This document shows, piece by piece, positions 12,363-22,210 of a stretch of 64,000 nt of DNA. Every line of letters starts with the position of its first letter. Position 1 is the stretch's first letter. This stretch comes from Lotus japonicus. Taxonomy: Eukaryota > Streptophyta > Magnoliopsida > Fabales > Fabaceae. The translations under genes were made by a program, and so were the position numbers. The notes under the pieces are model-generated. The model ran no database searches. It was not told the origin of the DNA and worked only from the letters and a program-made list of their open reading frames with translations. Where the stretch lies: the NCBI RefSeq assembly GCF_012489685.1, contig NC_080042.1, positions 48,908,066 to 48,972,065 of the forward strand. The letters run 5' to 3'.

Positions 12363-14909
12363 ATGTTGCAGATATCCTTGATAGCTCCACTGAAACACCA
12401 ATCATGGTATCTGGACAGTGGATGCTCGCGTCACATGACGGGAGAAAGGCGTATGTTCCAAGAGCTAAAACTTAAGCCTGGAGGCGAAGTTGGCTTTGGA
12501 GGAAATGAAAAGGGTAAAATTGTTGGTACTAGTACTATTTGTGTAGATAGTAGTCCATGCATTGATAATGTGTTATTGGTAGACGGCTTAACACATAACT
12601 TATTGTCTATAAGTCAATTAGCTGACAAGGGTTATGATGTTATATTCAATCAAAAGTCCTGCCGGGCTGTAAGTCAGATCGATGGCTCTGTTCTGTTTAA
12701 CAGCAAGAGGAAGAACAACATTTATAAGATCAGATTATCTGAGTTGGAGGCTCAGAATGTGAAGTGCTTTCTGTCTGTTAATGAAGAGCAGTGGGTATGG
12801 CATAGACGGTTAGGGCATGCCAGTATGAGAAAAATTTCTCAGCTGAGCAAGCTAAACCTTGTCAGGGGCTTACCCAATCTGAAGTTCGCTTCAGACGCTC
12901 TTTGTGAAGCATGTCAGAAAGGCAAATTCACAAAAGTCCCTTTCAAGGCAAAGAATGTTGTCTCAACCTCAAGGCCGTTGGAACTTCTGCATATCAACCT
13001 TTTTGGACCAGTGAAAACTGAGTCTATAGGTGGCAAGAGATATGGGATGGTTATCGTTGATGACTATAGCCGCTGGACATGGGTAAAGTTTCTAACCCGC
13101 AAGGATGAGTCTCATGCTGTGTTCTCTACCTTCATAGCCCAAGTGCAAAACGAGAAGGCTTGTAGGATTGTGCGTGTCAGAAGTGACCATGGTGGAGAGT
13201 TTGAGAATGACAAGTTTGAGAGTCTGTTTGATTCCTATGGAATTGCACATGATTTCTCTTGTCCCAGAACTCCTCAACAAAATGGTGTTGTTGAGAGGAA
13301 GAACAGAACTCTTCAGGAGATGGCTAGAACCATGCTCCAAGAAATTGGCATGGCTAAGCACTTTTGGGCAGAGGCAGTAAATACAGCATGTTACATTCAG
13401 AACAGAATCTCTGTGAGACCAATTCTGAATAAGACTCCCTATGAATTGTGGAAGAACATAAAACCCAACATTTCTTACTTTCATCCTTTTGGTTGTGTTT
13501 GTTATGTTCTCAATACTAAGGATAGATTGCATAAATTTGATGCTAAGTCTTCTAAATGTCTATTACTTGGTTACTCTGAGAGATCTAAAGGTTTTAGATT
13601 TTATAATACTGATGCTAAGACTATTGAAGAGTCTATTCATGTTAGATTTGACGATAAGCTTGACTCTGACCAGTCAAAGCTAGTTGAGAAGTTTGCAGAT
13701 ATGAGCATAAATGTTTCTGACAAAGGCAAAGCTCCAGAGGAAGCTGAGCCAGAGGAAGATGAACCAGAAGAAGAAGCTGGTCCCTCTGATTCACAAACTC
13801 TGAAGAAGAGCAGAATCACTGCAGCTCACCCTAAGGAATTGATTCTGGGCAACAAAGACGAACCAGTCAGAACCAGATCAGCCTTCAGACCCTCTGAAGA
13901 GACCTTGCTTAGTCTGAAAGGATTGGTGTCCTTAATTGAACCCAAGTCCATAGATGAAACTCTTCAGGACAAGGATTGGATTCTGGCCATGGAAGAAGAA
14001 TTGAATCAATTTTCCAAGAACGATGTTTGGAGCTTAGTGAAGAAGCCTGAGAGTGTCCATGTAATTGGAACAAAATGGGTGTTCAGAAACAAGCTGAATG
14101 AGAAAGGAGATGTAGTCAGAAACAAGGCAAGGCTGGTTGCTCAAGGCTACAGTCAGCAGGAAGGAATAGACTACACAGAAACATTTGCTCCAGTAGCAAG
14201 ACTAGAAGCAATCAGACTGTTGATCTCTTTCTCAGTGAATCACAACATAGTTCTTCATCAGATGGATGTGAAGAGTGCCTTCCTAAATGGTTATATTTCA
14301 GAGGAAGTTTATGTTCATCAACCCCCAGGTTTTTAAGATGAGAAGAAGCCAGACCATGTGTTCAAATTGAAGAAGTCACTCTATGGTCTGAAGCAAGCTC
14401 CCAGAGCATGGTATGAGAGACTCAGCTCATTCCTTCTAGAGAATGAGTTTGTAAGGGGTAAAGTAGATACAACTCTCTTTTGCAAAACTTATAAAGATGA
14501 TATCTTAATTGTGCAAATCTATGTTGATGATATAATATTTGGCTCTGCTAATCAATCTCTATGCAAAGAATTTTCTAAGATGATGCAGGCTGAATTTGAG
14601 ATGAGTATGATGGGAGAACTAAAGTACTTTCTGGGAATACAAGTTGATCAAACACCAGAAGGAACATATATCCATCAGAGCAAGTACACTAAAGAACTTC
14701 GGAAGAAGTTCAATATGCTGGAATCTACAGTGGCCAAGACTCCAATGCATCCAACATGCATTCTGGAGAAAGAAGATACTAGTGGTAAAGTATGTCAGAA
14801 GCTCTATCGTGGTATGATAGGATCTCTTCTATACTTAACTGCATCTAGGCCTGATATATTATTTAGTGTTCATTTATGTGCTCGTTTCCAATCAGATCCA
14901 AGGGAAACC
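12363..14909 (+). pseudogene. pol: SIRE Pol part 1: protease, integrase, reverse transcriptase (broken)
   Basis: Open from the protease motif [13 protein letters not shown] (Asp at ~12414) through integrase to RT. Integrase shows the HHCC finger (HRRLGH...CEACQKGK), the SDHGGEF Asp and the VVERKN Glu, but the first catalytic Asp of the usual LLHIDLFGP motif is Asn here (AAC near 12993). RT shows [22 protein letters not shown] and YVDDIIFG. A TAA at 14334-14336 interrupts RT just after the PPGF motif, and reading resumes at once in the same frame (KKPDHVFKLKKSLYGLKQAPRAWY). The frame is cut at 14909 by the Tekay array and resumes at 33309. At least one indel upstream, one nonsense codon and one catalytic loss make it non-functional. 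Confidence 0.93.
14905..14909 (+). repeat. TSD AAACC of the Tekay array (left)
   Basis: AAACC lies directly before the LTR start at 14910. The same AAACC follows the last LTR at 33304-33308, and the interrupted pol frame reads through when one copy is skipped. Confidence 0.9.
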
Positions 14910-15600
14910 TGTAAGACCCGGATTTTCGGAACAACTTAATTTCCGACTCACGCGTGGAATCAGTGTAAGTGTGACAGGAGTTTGATATTTGAGAAAGATT
15001 AAGGAAGAAGAAAGTTCAGGAATTGCTCGAGGAATGTAGCGTTGTTTCTTTCGGAGCTAGTGCGAGTCGTCTGCACACCTGCCTTATGGCGAGCGTGTCC
15101 AGAATATGCTATTTCGCTCTTAAAGCAACGTTTTGAGTGAGATTTCGAACTCTCGGAAAATTTAAAGTTTCTCTTTATTTTTCCATGGACCAGCGTTTCA
15201 TTTCGGAACTCTGGACTGTACGCACGATAGGTTTCACTTTTCGGATGTCCGCCGACGCTAATTTCGTTGCTTCGAAACCCTATTTTCGAGCAATGGATGA
15301 AGACTTTTTCTATTCGGGACTTCTAACAAAGATTCCGTCCGCGTTGCCAGACTTGTTTCGACATTTCCAATCTTTCTCCTGTTGGAAGTTTTGTCGTTTG
15401 AGCATCACAGCAAAAAGTAGTTTTTCGGGGCAGATTAACCGACACCGCTTTTGAGTTTTTCGATATCGTTTTTCCCAAATCCTAGATATTTGTTTTGAGT
15501 TCTGGAATTCTGACGCTAGAATCTCTCTTAGAATTCCACAGTGATCGTGCTGCAAAAATCGGAATCGCGAAATTTTCATTTTCCCGCGATTTCACCCGCC

Positions 15601-15608
15601 TATAAATA
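15601..15608 (+). promoter_or_regulatory. TATA box in Tekay LTR 1
   Basis: TATAAATA in cacccgcctataaatagtgc. Identical boxes are at 22902-22909 (LTR 2) and 30200-30207 (LTR 3). Confidence 0.6.
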
Positions 15609-17050
15609 GTGCGAAAAAGCAAAATCTCACCATTCCACACCCATTGGAGCCGCGAGTTTGGGGAGCTTGGGGGAGAAGGAGATTTTCGCGAAATCTTGAC
15701 CAATCTTCGTGCAGTTCGTCCCTACTTCTAGGTATCGAGGTAACTATCATGAATCCTGCCTCTGATTTCTGTTTCTGCTGAGTTTCTGAAGTCGTTTCTG
15801 TGCTCTAAGTTTTGAGCTTTTTCTAAAATTGTCCGATTTCTCTGATTTCTCGCTTGGGTTATGTTCCTTATGTTCCCCTGAGTCTAAAACCTCTGTCAGT
15901 AAACTCTGATTGCGATTCAGTTGTCCAGGATCTGAAAAATTGACTCAAAACTCTTTTTGTCTCACATTTCGAAACTTTATTGTCGTAAAGCTATAATCTG
16001 ACTTCGTGCCTTTAGGATTTGTTGTCACGGATGTCATGAGGATCGTTGCTGTCAAATCCGTTTTCAGAACTGATAACTTTGAAGTTTTGAGCCTTTATTT
16101 TGGACCAAAATGCCCCTGCGTAGTCGTATTTCGACCCGATTGTCCGAAAATTGTTCCGACAGTTTCTTTGCCTTAGTTTTATCCTAAAACTACCTTGTGA
16201 ATTGATTTGATCAAAGAAAAAGAGCCGAAGCCCTTTTTCCTTTGAGGCCGTGGACCATTTCCTTTAGGGGGGAGTTTTTCGGTTTCAAAAACTTGTCTTT
16301 TCGTACCTGATTGTCCTATTCTGAAGCTTTAATGCTTTGTCTATCGTTTATGTATTGTTTTGCGATCGAACTAATCGATTTTGTTTGGTTTCTGCTTTGT
16401 TTTTCTCCGAGGTTCAGTTGAGGGAACTTTGGAAGACTCAGAGCAATTGTTTGAGGAGAACTTTGTTTGCGAAGCTGGAACAGCTCGAGGTTAGGGCAAC
16501 TTGCTATATTTAGCTATGATTGCATGATAGGCGTCGATAAACTCGACCTATGCTTTATCTGATGTTGTTTATGATGTTGAGTTGATGTTATGATACTTTC
16601 CCATAACTTATGATATTGATGATGTGTTGAATTGAGCGCTTTGACGCAACTTCGGAGTGGAGATTCATTGATCTGGTGATCTTTGACATTTCGGGTTGGA
16701 TGAACAACCCTAGGCAAGTCCAAACGAGGGGTTTGAGGCTTAGCCATTTGTTGGGATTCGTTGAATACTTAGACTTTCCCCGGGAAACTTCTTTTGGAGG
16801 GTTTTTGGAAAACTTAGAATGATTAGAATTTCGAAAACTAGAGACTCTGGGAGACTTAGACTTTGAGAAGTAAACTCATAACTTGACTAATTCAATTCGA
16901 AACGTTTTTACTAAACGAATAATCATAGGAGAACTAAAGGGGAAAATATTTACGAAAGACGGGGAAAAGTCGGCTTTTGTTGTGGGTTTGGAGAGTTTTG
17001 GAATTGGGGAAAGCCACTAAGGTGAGCTATGGTGATGATTGAAAGTCACC

Positions 17051-17066
17051 GAGTACTCTAGTACTC
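17051..17066 (+). other. Stem-loop GAGTAC-tcta-GTACTC in Tekay LTR 1
   Basis: Perfect 6-bp stem, repeated at 24352 and 31650 in LTRs 2 and 3. Related LTR families have GAGTAT-ATACTC (47130-47144; 49392-49406) or AAGTGC-GCACTT (53157-53173) in a comparable part of the LTR. Confidence 0.6.
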
Positions 17067-17287
17067 TTGGGAGTGTTGTTCGAGTCGTGCTGTATTGACC
17101 GGCACAGACTCTGGGCTTTGTTTGTGGGTTTTGTGGTGGGAGTTGTGTTGTATTGACCGACACTTACTCCGAGTTGTGTTGTATTGACCGACACTAACTC
17201 ATTGGGTTTGGTTGAGATTGGGTTGTGAGCTAAACACTTCCGTGGTAAGGGCGATTCGTTGTTTGGCTAACCATATTGCATCAATCG

Positions 17288-17391
17288 GGTGAATAACGGG
17301 AATGGTTCACCAAGGATGAATAACGGGAATGGTTCATCCAGGATGGATAACGGGAATGGTCCATCCATAGTGAAGAACGGGAAGCTTCACT
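17288..17391 (+). repeat. Four consecutive stem-loops with covarying stems, LTR 1
   Basis: Hairpins: 17288-17311 GGTGAA/TTCACC, 17314-17339 GGATGAA/TTCATCC, 17341-17366 GGATGGA/TCCATCC, 17369-17391 AGTGAAG/CTTCACT. The first three share the loop TAACGGGAATGG; the fourth has AACGGGAAG. Stem changes occur in pairs that keep base pairing. Same arrays are at 24589-24692 and 31887-31990. Confidence 0.85.
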
Positions 17392-17750
17392 GAGGCGTGA
17401 GACTTCGTGAAAGCATGGAACTTCACTGAAGCGTGAGACTTCGTGAAAGTGAGTAAGCTTCACTGAGGCGTGAGACTTCGTGAAAGCAGAAACTTCACTG
17501 AGGCGGGAGACCTCGTGGAGACGGGAACCTTTGCTGAAGCGGGAGACTTTGCGGAGGCGTGCAACTTCACTGAAGCGTGAGACTTCGTGAAGGCGCGAAA
17601 CTTCACTGAAGCGTGAGACTTCGTGAATGCGTGAAAATTCACTGAAGCGTGAGACTTCGTGAATGTGTGAGATTTCACTGAAGCGTGAGACTTCGTGAAA
17701 GCGTAAGACCCCATTGAAGCGTGAGACTTCATGGAAGCGTGAGATTTCAT
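17385..17750 (+). repeat. 36-bp tandem array in Tekay LTR 1
   Basis: About ten degenerate copies of acttcactgaagcgtgag plus acttcgtgaaNgcgtga. Each half can form a short palindrome (CTTCactGAAG; TTCgtGAA). The minus-strand frame over it (repeated SFTKSHASVK-like) is a shadow of the repeat. Copies at 24686-25051 and 31984-32349. Confidence 0.85.
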
Positions 17751-18706
17751 CGTCGTTTACCCTAGGGCAACGACAGGGAACATTGGTTTAGTTGGATACG
17801 TGTGTGTTGGGAGGACGATACATTGTTTGACTAACCTTATCACCTAACTTCATATGTTGAGATTATGATGATTTGATGTTGATGAACATCGTTAGGTATT
17901 AATGATTGAACTGTGTAGGAGATTCGAGAACATGCTATGTATATACCTTAGAGTAGGCAATACATAACTTATATGTATATATATACAACATATGTATATA
18001 TCCCCTTTATCACAAGTTGATTGTATATCTATTGTATTCTGTAAGTTGACCCTAGCGCCTTGGCTTTGTTTGTATGTTTGTGTTTGGGCGGTCGGCCTGC
18101 TGCCAGGCGTCTGTCAGCCGGTTCGTGATGATTCGTTGTGCGGGAAAGACCCGGAGCGGAACGACTATTACTGAAGCTTTCGACGAGGACCCGGACTTCA
18201 TGCCTGATCGAGGGAGGGTCGATGATAGTAGTATGGGGTATGGGTGGTTAGAGTCTTTTGGAGTTGGTTGTTACTGTAATAGCTCTGATTCGTTTTGCTT
18301 TTGGGACAGGGTAGGTTCCCGACGCATGGCTTTTTGTGTGGTTCTCTTACGGAGGGATCACAGTGAGTCAGTCGGACCATAGGGGTCTTTGCTTAGGCCA
18401 TATCGAGGCCGACTTTCCCCTAGTGGTTTGTAATTATAATTTTCTCACTTACACTTCTGGGTCTGTATATATTTGCCTACGGGCACACTGCTTTGGAGTC
18501 ACTGCGAGTGCGCGTGACATGGAGTGCAGCTGAGGCTGTACATGTATATATGTTGTATATCGGTTAGTTAGTTGTTGGGGTTTGTCTTTACTTTCTTATC
18601 ACTTTGATTTAAAGGAAAGAAAAAAAAAAAAAAAAATTACCTGTTTTCCGCCTAAAGTTTATTTTTGGTTACTAAAGTGACACCTGGAATTCGGGGTGTT
18701 ACATTG

Positions 18707-18718
18707 TGGTATCAGAGC
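18707..18718 (+). other. Tekay body 1 primer binding site
   Basis: TGGTATCAGAGC three bases after LTR 1, complementary to the initiator tRNA-Met 3' end. Copy at 26005-26016 in body 2. Confidence 0.9.
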
Positions 18719-18912
18719 TTAGTCGAGTCTTTTAGGAGTCTTTGGGGAATAGGTCTTCTGTGCTAGGTTGTGTGACTCTGTAAAGAGTGAAAATTGATTG
18801 TCTGCAGAGCGATTTTCGCTCTAATTGTTTGCGTTACTACTTAATCGGATTGAGTGGTTTGTCTAGTGCTACCGTATGGCTAGTACTAATCGGACGTTTG
18901 ATGAGATATAGG

Positions 18913-19636
18913 ATGGTGGACCTTAACCGGATGGCGGGGGCAATAGCAACACTGATCGAGGCAATGATGAACCAGGCTGCGGAAGACGCTTATATGCGCG
19001 CTGAAGAGGCTGCACGTGAGCATCACCAACGATTGATGGCGACAGCAATGTATCAACAAAGAGGAATGAACCGAACTGGAGCTGGGGGACCAATGAGGTC
19101 AGGTTCCCAAGGCTACAACGGAAGGAAGAGCTACCATAAGTGGGGATCATATCAGCGTTCCGAGGGAAGAAATCTTATCTCAAGAGAGTACAAACCGACG
19201 ATTGCTGATACTGGGGGGGAAGCCAGTTGGTGACAAAGGTGTGACATGTACTCGTTGTGGAAAGTTTGGGCATTTTGCTAACAAGTGCTCAGTGACTGGA
19301 TGGAGATGCTTCAAGTGTAACCGAGAGGGGCATCTAGCTGTGAACTGCAAGACACCCCAGGAGGAAACGTCTGATAGTAAGATGAAAGGGAATGATGCTA
19401 CCGAAGGGACAGGAAACAAGACTTCGGGAAGAGCAGTGACGTGTTACAGGTGCAGGGAAGTAGGGCACTATGCTAGTAAGTGCAAGATCAAGGGAAAACT
19501 ATGCTTTAATTGCAACCAACCGGGACATTTCTCCCAAGATTGCAAGGCACTCAGGGGCGAATCATCAGGGAATGTTGGGAAAGGAAAACAACTTGCTCCA
19601 GAGGAAAGGATTCATGCCAAGGAGGGCAAGAGCTGA
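18913..19636 (+). pseudogene. gag: Shortened Tekay Gag with four zinc knuckles, body 1
   Basis: ATG at 18913. The N-terminal helix-like stretch (MVDLNRMAGAIATL...) runs into a Gly/Arg/Tyr linker by about residue 45, so the usual gypsy capsid domain of well over 100 residues is missing. Four CCHC knuckles follow in two pairs: CTRCGKFGHFANKC, CFKCNREGHLAVNC, CYRCREVGHYASKC and CFNCNQPGHFSQDC, with six residues inside each pair. The frame shifts at a run of seven G (about 19213-19219). The first frame stops at 19233 and the knuckle frame runs 19202-19636. A packaging or RNA-binding role without particle assembly is possible but unproven. The same shift occurs in body 2. Confidence 0.85.
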
Positions 19637-21909
19637 GGAGTTGAACGAGGAAGAACGTGGGAACGATGTAGGACCTTATTCGAGGTTGCTCGTGATTTAA
19701 CTATAGAAGTTACACGAGGTTGGGAATAGCACACTAAGTCTAGAAAGTAGTCTTCCACCGATGCGTTTATGAGGAAGCTAGTAGTTGAAGAACGAATCTT
19801 AGGGAGATTCCGTATGGGTAGTATACGTGTTATGTTGAGGGTGTGTGGTTCCGTAGCGGGATCCTTAAAGGATTTAGTATCAGGATATTTGTGACTACTG
19901 GAGGATAGGAACTCATTGACTGTTCCAGTGGGTTTTTCTAAATTTCCACCTTCGATGTATTAGGCCTGATCAACCTAATATTGAGGGGGTGATATTCGGA
20001 ATCACAGCTGGTTATGGACTTTGATAGAAGGACGGGTAAGATGAATTTGAATTGATTGAGGATTAGTCGGATTTGGGAGGAAAGTTCGTGTTAAGCATTT
20101 GATTGTAAAAGATTAAGCTGTGGAAGTCGATGAGTGTCGTATAGACATTGATTGGTTAGTTCGTGTGATTACTCCAAGTAGAGGTAGACCAAGTCAAGAG
20201 ATTTAGTGCTGGAAAAGTATTAAGTAGTTCTCGGAAGTTATGAAGTCATAGGTTATGTGATTGCTGAGGGGAGTTGTTAGAGACTAAATAAGTTGGATTT
20301 AATCAGGTTTTAGATGATAGCTTGATGGTAGCGAGATTGAGAAGAATTAGCTCTGAACTAGATTGTTATAGTCGAGTTCGAGGAATAAGTTTTGCTAAGC
20401 GTTTGATTAATATGTGGAGACATTATAGTCTTAAGAAATGAATTTTCGCTTGAAAAGTGTTGAATTAATGATTAAGTTGGAGAAAGAAAGTTTTAGCATA
20501 AGTTGAATACTTGAGGTTGTTGATATGGATTCCAAAGAAATATGCTGAGATTACTAAGTGAGATATACTAAGTTGGATTGAAATCTTAGGGTTAAGATTG
20601 AATCTTGAGAGCCGAGAATCACATACGAGTAAGAGATCTTACGGTTGTAGCTGTGACAATAGGAGTTGAATCTTAGAAGAATGAAGACCTGGAGATGAGT
20701 TTCGGGTAAAGACCATTGAGGTATAATATAAGAGTGATCTTGAAGTAAAGGAATTCTGGGTTGTGTAGGGTGTTAAGGTTGGTCATAAGTTGGTGATCGA
20801 TTGATGTTGATTAGGAGGTTGCGGACATAATGACCATGTGATAAAATTTGAATGATGTTAGCATAATAAGTTATGATTATGGATAGCAGGATCAAGTGGT
20901 GAGTGTGGAAGCATGACGACATTTATCAGGTCGTTTGGGTAAGTGAAGGAGTTATAGTTTTTAAGAAACGGATATCCATTTAAGAAGTATTGAAGGATTA
21001 AAGGTCATTAGAGGACCAAACTTGGTGAAGGTTTAGGTTTTAAATCTATGAATGTCTGTCTAAGGTGTGTAGGACTCGAAGTTTGTCAGAATTTGATTGA
21101 GAGATTAAGAAGTTGAGTGACGAGATGGTGATGGAGTGACAAAAAGGAAAGTGTTAGTATTAAGATGAATACTTGAAGTTGTTATGTTTGGACAAGTTCC
21201 TCAGAGTCTAAGAGGGAATGAAACTTTGTTATGGATTTTGATGATGAATATTACGGGTAACAAGTGAATTTTACTAAAGTTGAATGAGAATCCTAGGGCT
21301 AAGGTTGACCTAGTGAGCTGAGATTCATGTACACATACGAGATTTAGTGGTGTTAGCGGTTACGATAACAGTTAAATCTCAGAATGTTGAAGGATCGGAT
21401 GATAAAATGGCTAGTTAAGTCCCTTGAGGTATAGTTATGATTTAATCTTCTAGAGGATAAGTCTCGATTGGTGCGAAGTGTTACGGATTTCAGTAAGTGT
21501 AAATAGGTTTGAGTGAGGGAAGTTCTAAGGAAGAAGACGATAATAATGGATTGTTAGATATTAAGAAGAGGATTATCTTATAAGTTGTTGATAACTTGAT
21601 GTTGAAGGGGATAAGATTAGTGAAGGACAAGAAATAAGGACATAAGTCGATTTTTAATTCGAATGGTGACTAAGTAGGAGATTGATTTCATTGTGCGAGT
21701 GATGATAGTTACGAAGTTGGATGTGACGTTAATGGACTATTAGATTCCAACGCAATATTTCGTCTAGGAGTTATCGAACGGACAAGTGGAGTTTTGGACT
21801 GTAGATGAAGATCACGAGGACGAGTTGAGTATTTACTTTAAGATGACAGAGAGGCACCGAGTTTAAGAAGAATTTCGGACGATCGAAAGTAAAGAAGTAA
21901 GTGGCTAAG
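19637..21909 (+). other. Long body segment without recognisable coding, body 1
   Basis: In an autonomous Tekay element protease, RT and RNase H would lie here, but none of their motifs is visible in any frame I read. The composition is A/T/G-rich on the plus strand. Two loosely related blocks (about 20400-20620 and 21100-21345) share gttgaatacttga, ctaagttgaatga-like and gagccgagaatcac-like strings in the same order, suggesting an old internal duplication. Part of it (about 21360-21620) is also found, reversed, in the other Tekay family at 42760-43060. Confidence 0.6.
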
Positions 21910-22173
21910 ATGGTGCGACTGCACGGAATGCCAACCGGTATCATTTCAAGCAGAGGTCCGACGCAAGTAATCGAGTCAGACGACATGAGGTTGAATGATG
22001 TTTTGTCTTTTGAGACGCCGATAGTTAGCAGTGGGGATAGAAGAGTGAAACAGTTAAGGGGAAGGCAGATTGCTTAAGTAAAGATTTTGAGGAACAATGA
22101 CACAGGCACTACTACATGAGAATTGGAAGACCAGATCAAGGAACTGTATTCCGGACTTTTCTCAGAACTCTGA
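21910..22173 (+). pseudogene. Integrase/chromodomain tail remnant of Tekay pol, body 1
   Basis: MVRLHGMPTGIISSRGPTQ matches the integrase stretch before the second catalytic Asp, which is not preserved. It jumps directly to the C-terminal group II chromodomain region (SFETPIV, DRRVKQLRGRQI, VKILRNND, ELEDQIKELYSGLF) with in-frame TAA and TGA codons. In chromoviruses this domain directs insertion toward heterochromatin. This tail identifies the element as Tekay/Del-like. The stretch between the two motifs is deleted. Confidence 0.75.
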
Positions 22174-22198
22174 GTTTCGAGGACGAAACTTTCTTTTT

Positions 22199-22209
22199 GG
22201 AGGGGAGTA
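22199..22209 (+). other. Polypurine tract before LTR 2
   Basis: GGAGGGGAGTA immediately upstream of LTR 2; copy at 29497-29507 before LTR 3. The reversed family has ggagggtagta in the same place. Confidence 0.75.
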
Positions 22210-22210
22210 T

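Larger units (their letters stand above)
14910..18703 (+). repeat. Tekay array LTR 1
   Basis: TGTAAGACCCGG start, attcggggtgttaca end, 3794 bp. TATA box at 15601-15608, stem-loops at 17051-17066 and 17288-17391, and a 36-bp tandem array at 17385-17750. Short ORFs inside (for example 15137-15454 and 18074-18382) repeat in each LTR copy and show no domain. Confidence 0.95.

Noticed and set aside
13092..13532. 146-codon minus-strand ORF
   Set aside because: Antisense shadow of the integrase region of SIRE pol.
17385..17750. Direct repeats of ~36 bp that could look like a CRISPR array
   Set aside because: Units are degenerate and contiguous with no unique spacers, lie inside a plant LTR, and have no cas genes.
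17460..17750. Minus-strand ORF of repeated SHASVKFHAFTK-like residues (also at 24761 and 32059)
   Set aside because: It is a translation of the 36-bp tandem repeat; it repeats in each LTR copy and matches no domain.
18707..18718. TGGTATCAGAGC as part of a tRNA gene
   Set aside because: Only the 12-bp primer-binding complement is present, directly after an LTR; no cloverleaf.
21771..21986. Minus-strand 71-codon ORF in the Tekay body (also 29069-29284)
   Set aside because: Antisense to the integrase remnant, and conserved only because the bodies are recent duplicates.
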